A stretch of 64,000 bases of DNA from Clostridiales bacterium. GTDB taxonomy: Bacteria; Bacillota; Clostridia; Oscillospirales; CAG-272. The stretch covers positions 158,124 to 222,123 of the forward strand of contig JAEEYP010000063.1 of the NCBI GenBank assembly GCA_016288155.1. Reading direction: 5' to 3'. Position numbers and translations under genes: made by a program. Below the pieces are notes generated by a model. That model saw only the letters and a list, made by a program, of their open reading frames with translations. It had not been told where the DNA came from and did not search any database. This document shows, one piece after another, positions 51,622-59,584 of the stretch (positions are counted from its first letter, which is position 1; each line of letters opens with the position of its first letter).

Positions 51622-51659
51622 AAAAAACGATCCGCGGAGATCTCCGCGGATCGTTTTTT
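51622..51659. terminator. Bidirectional terminator of hflKC and the M23 gene
   Basis: A perfect palindrome of 19 bp arms (core CGATCCGCGGAGA/TCTCCGCGGATCG) flanked by A6 and T6. Confidence 0.95.
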
Positions 51660-51665
51660 GATTCC

Positions 51666-52421
51666 TCATCCCTCGAATCCGACGTCCTCCGTGCCGATCA
51701 GCATGAAGTCCGCGGGATCGACGGGGACGCCGCCGATCTCAAGCTCATAGTGCAGATGCGTCGCCAGCCCGATCTCAATCAGCGCGCTGTCGCCTACCGT
51801 TCCGAGCGCCTCCCCTGCCTTCACCGTTTTTCCGGGCACGATCCCGGCGAGAAGTTCCGGTGAAAGATTCTTATAGATGCTGCGCGCACCGCCGGCGTGG
51901 TCGACGGAAAGACACTGCCCCATCAGGGGATCCGTCCATACCTCGCGGATCGTTCCGTCCGCCGCCGCGCGCACCGTCGTTCCGTCCGGGCAGGCGATAT
52001 CAACGCCGGTATGCGTCCGGTAATCCGCCATTGTGATCGAGTAGACGGGTACGTCCGTGCTGTGATGCTGGGAGACCACTCCCGTCACAGGAGAAATGAA
52101 ATCCGGCAGTGCGTCAGGCACCGGTTCGGCGGCGACCGGCGCGGCGTCGCTTTCCTGCGGCGTCGGTGACGTCGGCGCCGACGTTTCCGTCTCCGGCGTG
52201 GGCGGCACGACTTCCGTCTGATCGGCAGGTTCGTCCCTCGTCTCCTTCGTATCATGCGGGACGGAGGCGGACGTCCCTTCCGTCTCCGTGCGTTCCGGCG
52301 GCGTGCTGCGCCGGCTCGGCTGCGAGCTCATCACGATCAGGACGGCGGCAAGACAGAGGGTCACCGCCGCAGCGACGGCAAGGATCCTCGTCTGCATGGA
52401 TACTTTTGTAGTATGGTTCAT
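51666..52421 (-). CDS. M23-domain membrane protein (SpoIIQ-like)
   Basis: 251 residues: N-terminal membrane anchor (ILAVAAAVTLCLAAVLIV), a Glu/Thr/Pro/Ser-rich stalk (about 40-105) and an M23 domain with HTGVD (His137, Asp141) and THLHYEL, so the zinc ligands are intact. The size and layout fit SpoIIQ, which joins SpoIIIAH across the forespore membranes; B. subtilis SpoIIQ has lost a ligand but clostridial ones keep it. The assignment to sporulation is supported by the SpoIID-like gene elsewhere in the window but is inference. AAAGG precedes the ATG. Confidence 0.82.
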   Translation of the reverse strand: MNHTTKVSMQTRILAVAAAVTLCLAAVLIVMSSQPSRRSTPPERTETEGTSASVPHDTKETRDEPADQTEVVPPTPETETSAPTSPTPQESDAAPVAAEPVPDALPDFISPVTGVVSQHHSTDVPVYSITMADYRTHTGVDIACPDGTTVRAAADGTIREVWTDPLMGQCLSVDHAGGARSIYKNLSPELLAGIVPGKTVKAGEALGTVGDSALIEIGLATHLHYELEIGGVPVDPADFMLIGTEDVGFEG

Positions 52422-52544
52422 TCTGTCAGCCTTTCTCCCCGGTCTGGCCGGGAATGGGATTTTTCGGTTCTGTCGCCGTTATTCTTTCCATTCCGGGCAA
52501 AAATATTCACGTGAACTCGATCCGTATAAAAAAGTCTTTCCCGC

Positions 52545-52573
52545 TTGACAAAAGAGTCGGAGTATGATATAAA
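52545..52573 (+). promoter_or_regulatory. Promoter of the ThyX-like gene
   Basis: TTGACA (52545-52550), 17-base spacer, TATAAA (52568-52573). Confidence 0.85.
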
Positions 52574-52609
52574 TATTGTGTAACGAATCCGTCTTTCGGA
52601 GGTATCGCC

Positions 52610-53248
52610 ATGATCCGCATCGAACGCACCGACGTCATGAATCTCGCCAACGCCATCCGCGGCGCGCGCAATCCGCTCAACAGCTGGGCGCGCAGCGACA
52701 GTGCCTATGACGGGCTCGGTCACTTCGTTCTCGGTCCCGCCGACGTCGATCTCGGACGGCGGCTCGCCCGTTCCGGCAGCGATCACCGGAAATTCCTGCG
52801 CCAGATCTTCGTCTCCGTCGACCTGACGGCGCCGCTTTACTGGTGGAAGGAATTCGATACCTACAAGGTCGGCACCGTCGCCAACTCCTGCTCCACGATG
52901 CACAAGATCCACGCCAAGCCCTTCGAGCGGGACGATTTCAGCCACGACCGCATGAGCGAGGAAGCGCTCTCCTGCCTCGACGGCGTCATCGCCGTGCTTG
53001 AGGAGCGGCGGAAGAAGTATCTGGAAACGAAGGATCGGCAGTACTGGGACGATATGATCCAGCTTTTGCCGAGCTCGTTCAATCAGATGCGCACCTGCAC
53101 GATGAACTACGAGAACCTGACGAACATCTACTACGCCCGCCGGAACCACAAGCTGCCGGAATGGCACGCGCTCTGCGACTGGATCCTTACCCTGCCCTAC
53201 GCCGCGGACTTCATCGCCTGCCGCGAGGAGCCGACGGATCCGCAGTGA
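52610..53248 (+). CDS. Conserved protein with ThyX-like pattern
   Basis: 212 residues; the run NPLNSWARSDS, DHRKFLRQIFVSVDLTAPLY, WWKEFDTYKVGTVANSCSTM and YYARRNHKLPEW belongs to a family met in clostridial chromosomes and phages. The HRKF...R segment resembles the flavin-dependent thymidylate synthase ThyX, but the ThyX RHRxxSxNExSxR motif is not kept, so dTMP synthesis should not be assumed. CGGAGG precedes the ATG. It has its own promoter and no linked prophage genes. Confidence 0.55.
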   Translation: MIRIERTDVMNLANAIRGARNPLNSWARSDSAYDGLGHFVLGPADVDLGRRLARSGSDHRKFLRQIFVSVDLTAPLYWWKEFDTYKVGTVANSCSTMHKIHAKPFERDDFSHDRMSEEALSCLDGVIAVLEERRKKYLETKDRQYWDDMIQLLPSSFNQMRTCTMNYENLTNIYYARRNHKLPEWHALCDWILTLPYAADFIACREEPTDPQ

Positions 53249-53401
53249 GCGCGGCGTTGTCTCCACCAAAGGAACCCGCGTCTGCTGCGCCGGAAGCGGG
53301 GAGATCCGTCTCACCGCAGAGGCGGGACACGGCGGGGACACGGAGTATCTCGCAGTCACGTCCTGCTCCGACCGCCGACAGACAGCCCCGATATGCGAAT
53401 C
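53249..53401 (+). other. Spacer after the ThyX-like gene with no recognised gene
   Basis: About 150 bases up to the terminator stem. Short frames cross it but none has a start with a ribosome site, and no structure was seen. Confidence 0.6.
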
Positions 53402-53429
53402 AAGCCCGGGCAGCAGCTCGGGCTTTTTT
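53402..53429 (+). terminator. Terminator of the ThyX-like transcript
   Basis: AAGCCCG/CGGGCTT stem (53402-53408 with 53419-53425) with an inner GCAGC loop and a run of T to 53429. Confidence 0.88.
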
Positions 53430-53467
53430 GCCGGTCCAACATTTTGCGCTGTTTTTCTCAGAGGGAC

Positions 53468-53496
53468 TTGACAAAATTCGCGCTTCTGCGTATAAT
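53468..53496 (+). promoter_or_regulatory. Promoter of the polyamine operon
   Basis: TTGACA (53468-53473), 17-base spacer, TATAAT (53491-53496): full consensus. The distance to the speA ATG is about 335 bases. Confidence 0.92.
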
Positions 53497-53502
53497 AGTA
53501 TA

Positions 53503-53786
53503 CGGATCGAAACTCCGACATAGAGTCTTTCCGAGCGACTTTTACGGACCACCCGTACTCCGGGTCAAGGCCATACGGACAGCCGGGTCCACTGCCGATC
53601 GGCGGTTTTTCCGCCTTATTGATTGAGCGATACCCTGTTTTTATAAGTTGGTTCCTTTATAACCGGAACGCGCAGCACGCTGACTTGTAAACGGTCAATA
53701 AGAGTAGTAAAAGTAATATTTGCTATATAGACTCTGTGTATCGAAATATCTCCGCCTCCCGCTTTGCGGGCGTCTGCGGGGATCCT
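53503..53786 (+). ncRNA. Structured leader RNA of the polyamine operon (candidate riboswitch/attenuator)
   Basis: The leader can close on itself: ACATAGAGTCT (53518-53528) pairs with AGACTCTGTGT (53729-53739), 11 bp with one G-U, enclosing about 200 bases. Inside, CTTATTGATTG (53615-53625) pairs with CGGTCAATAAG (53692-53702); a three-way-junction fold is closed by GGACC/GGTCC (53546-53550 with 53585-53589) around ACCCG/CGGGT; GGCGG/CCGCC is a further hairpin; and GTTCC/GGAAC (53651-53655 with 53665-53669) lies inside the second long helix. No known riboswitch class was recognised. The terminator that follows directly makes an attenuation role likely. Confidence 0.55.
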
Positions 53787-53823
53787 TGCAAGCCGCGTCT
53801 CGCGGGTTGCATTTTTTGTTTTT
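53787..53823 (+). terminator. Intrinsic terminator directly upstream of speA
   Basis: Stem TGCAAGCCGCG/CGCGGGTTGCA (53787-53797 with 53801-53811, one mismatch) with loop TCT, then TTTTTTGTTTTT. It ends 14 bases before the speA start codon and after the operon promoter, so it must be regulated or leaky. The 5' arm can alternatively pair with GCGGG (53766-53770 or 53775-53779). Confidence 0.85.
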
Positions 53824-53836
53824 CGAGGATGAAAAC

Positions 53837-55303
53837 ATGGAATTGGAAAAAGAAGAGACCGTTCTCGACCAGAACCGCGCGCCGATCTACGAGGCGCTGC
53901 AGACGTTCCGGCAGATGCGCGTCGTTCCCTTCGACGTGCCGGGGCACAAACGCGGACGCGGCAATCCGGAATTGACCGCTTTTCTCGGTGAGCGCTGCGT
54001 CGGGATCGACGTCAACAGCATGAAGCCGCTGGACAACCTCTGCCATCCTGTCTCCGTGATCCGTGAAGCGGAACGCCTCGCCGCCGACGCCTTCGGCGCC
54101 GCGTACGCCTTTCTGATGGTCGGCGGCACGACGAGTTCCGTACAGAGCATGGTCCTCTCCACCTGCAAGCGCGGCGACAAGATCATCCTGCCGAGAAACG
54201 TGCACCGGAGCGTCATCAACGCGCTCGTGCTCTGCGGCGCCGTCCCCGTCTACGTGAATCCGGAGGTGGACCGGCGGCTGGGCATTTCCCTTGGGATGCA
54301 GCGGGAACAGGTGGCGCGCGCGATCGCGCAGAATCCGGACGCCGTCGCCGTGCTCGTAAACAATCCGACGTACTACGGCGTATGCAGTGATATACGCGCC
54401 ATCGTACAGATGGCGCACGACGCGAACATGTACTGCCTCGCCGACGAGGCGCACGGCACGCATTTCTACTTCGGTACGGGCATGCCGCTCTCCGCCATGG
54501 AGGCGGGCGCCGACATGGCGGCCGTATCTATGCATAAGAGCGGCGGGAGCCTGACGCAGTCGAGCTTTCTTCTGATCGGTCCGCGCGTCAACGCCGGTCA
54601 CGTCCGCCAGATCATCAATCTGACGCAGACGACCTCCGGCAGTTATCTTCTCATGTCCTCGCTCGACATCAGCCGGCGCAATCTGGCGCTGCGCGGCCGG
54701 GAGATCTTCTCCCGCGTCATGGAAATGGCAGGGTACGCCCGCGAGGAGGTCAACGCGATCGGCGGCTACTACGCCTACGGCAGCGAACTCATCAACGGCA
54801 ATTCCATCTTCAATTTCGATCCGATCAAGCTGAGCGTACACACGCGCGACATCGGTCTTGCCGGGATCGAGGTCTACGACATACTGCGCGACGAGTACGA
54901 CATCCAGATCGAATTCGGCGACATCGGCAACATCCTCGCCTACCTCTCCATCGGCGACCGGCCGCAGGAGGTGGAGCGCCTCGTCAGCGCCCTCGCCGAG
55001 ATCCGCCGCCGTTATCAGAAGGATTCGAGCGGTCTGCTCAGTCAGGAATATATCGATCCCGTCGTCGTCACGAGCCCGCAGGAAGCGTTCTACGCCAAAA
55101 AACGGAGCCTCCCGCTCCGCGAGAGCGTCGGCTGCGTGTGCAGCGAATTCGTCATGTGCTATCCGCCGGGGATCCCGATCCTCGCTCCGGGCGAAAAGAT
55201 CACGAAGGAGATCCTCGACTATATCGAATACGCAAAGGTCAAGGGCTGCTCCATGACCGGTCCGGAAGATCCGGACATCCTCCGTCTGAACGTACTGGAA
55301 TAA
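53837..55303 (+). CDS. speA: Arginine decarboxylase (PLP, aminotransferase-fold Orn/Lys/Arg decarboxylase)
   Basis: Converts arginine (or a related basic amino acid) into agmatine with PLP. 488 residues: PFDVPGHKRGRGNP near the start, FLMVGGTTSSVQSM, CLADEAHGTHFYF and the Schiff-base lysine in AVSMHKSGGSLTQSS; the C-terminal domain has CYPPGIPILAPGE. Arginine is inferred from the agmatinase gene in the same operon. GAGG lies 8 bases before the ATG at 53837, only 14 bases after the leader terminator. First gene of the operon. Confidence 0.92.
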   Translation: MELEKEETVLDQNRAPIYEALQTFRQMRVVPFDVPGHKRGRGNPELTAFLGERCVGIDVNSMKPLDNLCHPVSVIREAERLAADAFGAAYAFLMVGGTTSSVQSMVLSTCKRGDKIILPRNVHRSVINALVLCGAVPVYVNPEVDRRLGISLGMQREQVARAIAQNPDAVAVLVNNPTYYGVCSDIRAIVQMAHDANMYCLADEAHGTHFYFGTGMPLSAMEAGADMAAVSMHKSGGSLTQSSFLLIGPRVNAGHVRQIINLTQTTSGSYLLMSSLDISRRNLALRGREIFSRVMEMAGYAREEVNAIGGYYAYGSELINGNSIFNFDPIKLSVHTRDIGLAGIEVYDILRDEYDIQIEFGDIGNILAYLSIGDRPQEVERLVSALAEIRRRYQKDSSGLLSQEYIDPVVVTSPQEAFYAKKRSLPLRESVGCVCSEFVMCYPPGIPILAPGEKITKEILDYIEYAKVKGCSMTGPEDPDILRLNVLE

Positions 55304-55316
55304 GGAGGCGACCGCA

Positions 55317-56189
55317 TTGGAACTGTGGTTCAGTGAATTTCACGCGCCGGACGTCAAGCACAGCATCCGCGTCAACCGGCATCTGTATTCCCAGAAGAGC
55401 GACTATCAGCAGATCGACATTTTCGATACGCCGGAATTCGGGCGCGTGCTCGCACTCGACGGAAACGTGCAGCTCACGGAGCGCGACGAATTCATCTACG
55501 ACGAAATGATTACCCACGTGCCGATGGCGGTGCATCCGGCGATCAGCGACATCCTTGTCATCGGCGCCGGCGACGGCGGCGTCGTCAAGGAACTGGCGCG
55601 CTACGATCAGGTACGGCGGATCGACCTCGTAGAGATGGATCCGGACGTGGTCAAGGCGTGCCGTACGTACCTGCCGGAGAACGCGAGCCGTCTTGACGAC
55701 TCACGCGTACACATCTATTATGACAATGCCCTGCGCTTCATCCGCCGCTGCACGGAGCAGTACGATCTCATCATCGTCGATTCCACCGATCCGTTCGGTC
55801 CGTCGGAAGGGTATTTCACCCGGGAGTTCTACGGTATCTGCTACAACGCCCTCCGCGAGGACGGCATCATGGTCAACCAGCAGGGCAGCCCGTTCTACCA
55901 GCACGACGCGGAAGCGATGCAGCGCAGCCACAAGCGCATCGTCAGCACGTTCCCGATCAGCCGCGTGTATCAGGCGCATATCCCCACCTACGCCGCCGGG
56001 TACTGGCTCTTCGGTTTCGCCAGCAAGAAATACCATCCCGTGGACGATCTCGACACGGCGCGCTGGCTGTCGCTCAATCTGCAGACGAAATACTACACGA
56101 CGAAGCTTCACGTCGGCGCGTTCTATCTGCCCGCGTTTCTTGAGCGGATGCTGGAGGAGGTGGAGCAGTCCGATGCAGCCAAACGTTGA
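55317..56189 (+). CDS. speE: Spermidine synthase-like aminopropyltransferase
   Basis: Transfers an aminopropyl group from decarboxylated SAM to putrescine. 290 residues: dcSAM-site VIGAGDGGVVKELARY, VEMDPDVVKACRTYL and the catalytic-loop DSTDPFGPSEGYFTREF. The start is TTG at 55317 with AAGGAGG 8 bases upstream. It begins 13 bases after speA and overlaps speB by 17 bases. No SAM decarboxylase gene (speD) is in the window, so dcSAM must come from elsewhere or the substrate differs. Confidence 0.92.
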   Translation: MELWFSEFHAPDVKHSIRVNRHLYSQKSDYQQIDIFDTPEFGRVLALDGNVQLTERDEFIYDEMITHVPMAVHPAISDILVIGAGDGGVVKELARYDQVRRIDLVEMDPDVVKACRTYLPENASRLDDSRVHIYYDNALRFIRRCTEQYDLIIVDSTDPFGPSEGYFTREFYGICYNALREDGIMVNQQGSPFYQHDAEAMQRSHKRIVSTFPISRVYQAHIPTYAAGYWLFGFASKKYHPVDDLDTARWLSLNLQTKYYTTKLHVGAFYLPAFLERMLEEVEQSDAAKR

Positions 56190-57027
56190 GACATTCCTCG
56201 GATGCGCCGCTTCTTATGAAGAATCGACCGACGTCCTGTTCGGCGCGCCGTTCGATTCCACGACGAGTTTCCGTCCCGGTGCACGTTTCGGTCCCGCCGC
56301 CATGCGTCATGAGAGCTTCGGGCTGGAAACGTACAGCCCGTATCAGGATCGGGATCTGACCGACTGCCGCATCTTCGACTGCGGAGATCTTGAACTCTGT
56401 TTTGGATCTTCGGAATCGGCGCTCGCCGACGTCGAGGCGCGCACGGAGGAGATCCTCGCGGACGTAAAACGTCCGATCCTCCTCGGCGGCGAACATCTGG
56501 TGACGCTCGGCGCGCTGCGTGCCGCCGTCCGCCGCTTTCCCGATCTGCATATCCTTCACTTCGACGCGCACGCCGATCTGCGGGACGACTATCTCGGCGC
56601 ACGCCTCAGCCACGCCTGCGTGATGCGCCGCGCCCACGAGCTCGTCGGTGACGGCAGGATCCATCAGTTCTGCATCCGTTCGGGCGAGCGGGAAGAATTC
56701 CGCTTCGCCGCCGCCCACACGGATATGCATCGTTTTTCCTTCGACGGGCTCGCCGAGACGATCGCGCGGATCATCGAATGCGGCGCGCCCGTATATCTGA
56801 CGATCGATCTCGACTGCCTCGATCCCTCCGTTTTGCCGGGTACCGGCACGCCGGAAGCAGGCGGCGTCCGTTTTCCGGAGCTGCTCGAAGCGATTCTTCT
56901 CGCCGCCCGACCGCGCGTCGTCGCGGCTGACGTGAACGAGCTTGCGCCGATGTTGGACGCAAGCGGCGCGTCGACCGCCGTCGCCTGCAAGGTACTGCGC
57001 GAGCTTTTGCTCGCGCTGCAGGGCTGA
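56173..57027 (+). CDS. speB: Agmatinase / ureohydrolase
   Basis: Hydrolyses agmatine to putrescine and urea with two Mn ions. 284 residues; the ligands lie in GGEHLVTLG (His), HFDAHADLRDDY (D-x-H-x-D) and LTIDLDCLDPS (D-x-D). It also has the ureohydrolase signature GTGTPEAGG. The ATG at 56173 overlaps speE by 17 bases, with GGAG 7 bases upstream. An aminopropylagmatine ureohydrolase is an alternative. Confidence 0.93.
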   Translation: MQPNVETFLGCAASYEESTDVLFGAPFDSTTSFRPGARFGPAAMRHESFGLETYSPYQDRDLTDCRIFDCGDLELCFGSSESALADVEARTEEILADVKRPILLGGEHLVTLGALRAAVRRFPDLHILHFDAHADLRDDYLGARLSHACVMRRAHELVGDGRIHQFCIRSGEREEFRFAAAHTDMHRFSFDGLAETIARIIECGAPVYLTIDLDCLDPSVLPGTGTPEAGGVRFPELLEAILLAARPRVVAADVNELAPMLDASGASTAVACKVLRELLLALQG

Positions 57028-57074
57028 TCCCACGACTGCAATAAATCATGATTTCACTATAAAGGAGATTTACC

Positions 57075-58334
57075 ATGAGCAGAGTTTTGGTCATCGGGTG
57101 CGGGGGCGTCGCCTCCGTCGCCATCCGCAAGTGCTGCCAGCATCCCGAGGTCTTCACGGAATTGTGCATCGCCAGCCGCACGAAATCGAAGTGCGACGCG
57201 CTCGCCGCCGCGCTGAAGGACAAAACGACCACCAGGATCACGACGGCACAGGTGAATGCGGACGACGTCGATCAGCTGATCTCGCTCATCCGCGCGTACA
57301 AGCCGGAGCTCGTCATGAACATCGCTCTTCCCTATCAGGATCTGACGATCATGGACGCCTGCCTCGCCTGCGGCGTGAACTATATGGACACCGCCAACTA
57401 CGAACCGGAGGACACCGACGATCCCGCATGGCGCGCGATCTATGAAAAGCGCTGTCGGGAGAAGGGCTTCTCCGCCTATTTTGATTACAGCTGGCAGTGG
57501 GCGTACCGCGAAAAATTCGAGCAAGCCGGTCTGACCGCCCTGCTCGGCTGCGGCTTCGACCCCGGCGTGACGCAGGCGTACTGCGCCTATGCGAAAAAGC
57601 ATGAATTCGACGAGATCGATACGATCGATATCCTCGACTGCAACGGCGGCGACCACGGCTATCCTTTCGCCACGAACTTCAATCCCGAAGTGAATCTGCG
57701 CGAGGTCTCGGCACCCGGTTCCTACTGGGAGGACGGGCACTGGATCGAGATCCCGGCGATGAGCATCAAGCGCGAATACGATTTCGACGCGGTGGGTCCG
57801 AAGGACATGTACCTGCTCCATCACGAGGAGATCGAATCGCTCGCCGTCAATATCCCCGAGGTGAAGCGCATCCGCTTCTTCATGACCTTCGGTCAAAGCT
57901 ATCTCACGCACATGAAGTGCCTCGAGAACGTCGGTATGCTCTCCACCGTTCCCGTTCTTTTCGAAGGACACGAGATCGTCCCGATCAAATTCCTCAAAGC
58001 GCTCCTTCCCGATCCGGCAAGCCTCGGTCCGCGTACGCACGGCAAAACGAACATCGGCTGCATCTTCACCGGACGCAAGAACGGTGAGGAAAAAACGTAC
58101 TACATCTATAACGTCTGCGACCATCAGGAATGCTACCGCGAAGTGGAAAGCCAGGCGATCAGCTACACGACCGGCGTTCCGGCGATGTGCGGCGCGCTCA
58201 TGCTCCTCACCGGGAAGTGGACCGCCAAAGGCGTGCACACCGTGGAGGAATTCGATCCGGATCCTTTCCTCGACGCGCTGGACAAATACGGTCTGCCTCG
58301 CCGCGAGAACCGCGCGCCGTCCCTCGTCGAATGA
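57075..58334 (+). CDS. Carboxynorspermidine/carboxyspermidine dehydrogenase (saccharopine dehydrogenase family)
   Basis: Reductively condenses aspartate semialdehyde with putrescine (or diaminopropane) using NAD(P)H to give a carboxylated triamine. 419 residues: Rossmann VLVIGCGGVASVAIRKC, ASRTKSKCDAL, then NYMDTANYEPED, GFDPGVTQAYCAYAKK and CNGGDHGYPFATNFNPEVN, which are typical of CASDH. AAAGGAG precedes the ATG. It overlaps nspC by 4 bases (ATGA). Confidence 0.92.
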   Translation: MSRVLVIGCGGVASVAIRKCCQHPEVFTELCIASRTKSKCDALAAALKDKTTTRITTAQVNADDVDQLISLIRAYKPELVMNIALPYQDLTIMDACLACGVNYMDTANYEPEDTDDPAWRAIYEKRCREKGFSAYFDYSWQWAYREKFEQAGLTALLGCGFDPGVTQAYCAYAKKHEFDEIDTIDILDCNGGDHGYPFATNFNPEVNLREVSAPGSYWEDGHWIEIPAMSIKREYDFDAVGPKDMYLLHHEEIESLAVNIPEVKRIRFFMTFGQSYLTHMKCLENVGMLSTVPVLFEGHEIVPIKFLKALLPDPASLGPRTHGKTNIGCIFTGRKNGEEKTYYIYNVCDHQECYREVESQAISYTTGVPAMCGALMLLTGKWTAKGVHTVEEFDPDPFLDALDKYGLPRRENRAPSLVE

Positions 58335-59584
58335 CCGCACCGACCGAGACGCGCGCCGCCTTCGCGGCGCTGAATGGAAACACCCCCGAGGAACTTTTCG
58401 GCGCGCTGCCGACGCCGTGCTATATCCTCGACGAAGCGCAGCTTTCACGCAACGCCGCGGTCCTCGACGGGATCCGCCGCCGCACCGGGTGCCGCATCCT
58501 CCTCGCGCAGAAGGCGTTCTCCAACTTCGATCTCTACCCCGCCCTCGCCCCGGCGCTCGACGGGACGGAGGCGAGCGGTCTATTCGAGGCGCGCCTCGGA
58601 CGCGAAGCGATGCCGGAGGGCGAGGTACACGTTTTCTCCGCCGCTTACCGCGCCGCGGATATCCCCGAAGTGCTCCGTTACGCCGATCATATCGTTTTCA
58701 ACTCTCCGCGTCAGCTTTCGCTGTACGGCGAGGCAGCGTGCGCGGCCGGATGCAGCATCGGACTGCGGATCAATCCGGAATGCTCCACACAGGAAGGTCA
58801 CGCGATCTACGATCCCTGCGCGCCGGGCAGCCGTCTCGGTACGACCCGCGCCCAGTGGGATGCGGAAATGACGCCCGCGCTCATCGCCCTCCTCGACGGA
58901 CTTCATTTTCACACGCTGTGTGAACAGGATTCCGACGCGCTTGAGACGACGCTCTCCGCTGTGGAAGAAAAATTCGGCGGCGTACTGCTGCGTATGAAGT
59001 GGCTGAACATGGGAGGCGGACATCATATCACCCGCCCGGGCTACGATATCGCGCGCCTCGAGAGGTGCATCCGGCGCGCGCAGACAGCGTGGAACGTGAC
59101 CGTCTATCTGGAGCCCGGCGAGGCGTGTGCTCTCAACGCCGGATTTCTCGCTTCCCGCGTACTCGACGTGCGAAAGAACGGTGATACGAATATCGCGATC
59201 CTCGACGCCAGCGCCGCCTGTCACATGCCGGACGTGCTTGAGATGCCGTACACGCCGCCGCTCTGGAGCGCCGCGGAACCTGGCATGCTTCCCTGTACGT
59301 TCCGCCTCGGCGGACCCACCTGCCTTGCGGGCGACGTCATAGGAGAATACGCCTTTCCCGCTCCGCTGAAAGAGGGGGATCTTCTCCTGTTCGGAGATAT
59401 GGCGATCTATACGACCTGCAAGAACAATACCTTCAACGGCATGCCGCTGCCCGATATATACCGCCGCGGCGCCGACGGAGCCCTGACGCCTTTGACGCAC
59501 TTCGGATACGAGGACTTCAAGGGTCGGCTCGGTACACGGGAGCAGCCCCATTTTCATCGAAAAGGAACTGCGAATCATGGATAA
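58331..59584 (+). CDS. nspC: Carboxynorspermidine/carboxyspermidine decarboxylase
   Basis: PLP enzyme of the alanine-racemase-fold type that decarboxylates the product of the previous enzyme to norspermidine or spermidine. 417 residues: the PLP lysine in ILLAQKAFSNFDLYP, LHFHTLCEQ, GGGHHITRPGYD, EPGEACALNAG and RLGGPTCLAGDVIGEY, with the substrate-site CKNNTFNGM. The first 25 residues are an Ala/Thr/Glu-rich extension. It overlaps CASDH by 4 bases and the next oxidoreductase by 8. Confidence 0.93.
   Translation: MTAPTETRAAFAALNGNTPEELFGALPTPCYILDEAQLSRNAAVLDGIRRRTGCRILLAQKAFSNFDLYPALAPALDGTEASGLFEARLGREAMPEGEVHVFSAAYRAADIPEVLRYADHIVFNSPRQLSLYGEAACAAGCSIGLRINPECSTQEGHAIYDPCAPGSRLGTTRAQWDAEMTPALIALLDGLHFHTLCEQDSDALETTLSAVEEKFGGVLLRMKWLNMGGGHHITRPGYDIARLERCIRRAQTAWNVTVYLEPGEACALNAGFLASRVLDVRKNGDTNIAILDASAACHMPDVLEMPYTPPLWSAAEPGMLPCTFRLGGPTCLAGDVIGEYAFPAPLKEGDLLLFGDMAIYTTCKNNTFNGMPLPDIYRRGADGALTPLTHFGYEDFKGRLGTREQPHFHRKGTANHG

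Noticed and set aside
52422-52544. Possible sporulation-sigma promoter before the SpoIIQ-like gene
   Set aside because: Candidate -35/-10 sequences matched the sigma-F/G/E patterns too weakly to be called.
52610-53248. Prophage remnant
   Set aside because: The ThyX-like gene occurs in phages, but there are no integrase, structural or lysis genes around it.
53249-53836. A speD gene hidden in the gap before speA
   Set aside because: No frame with the SpeD self-cleavage motif or suitable length was found on either strand.
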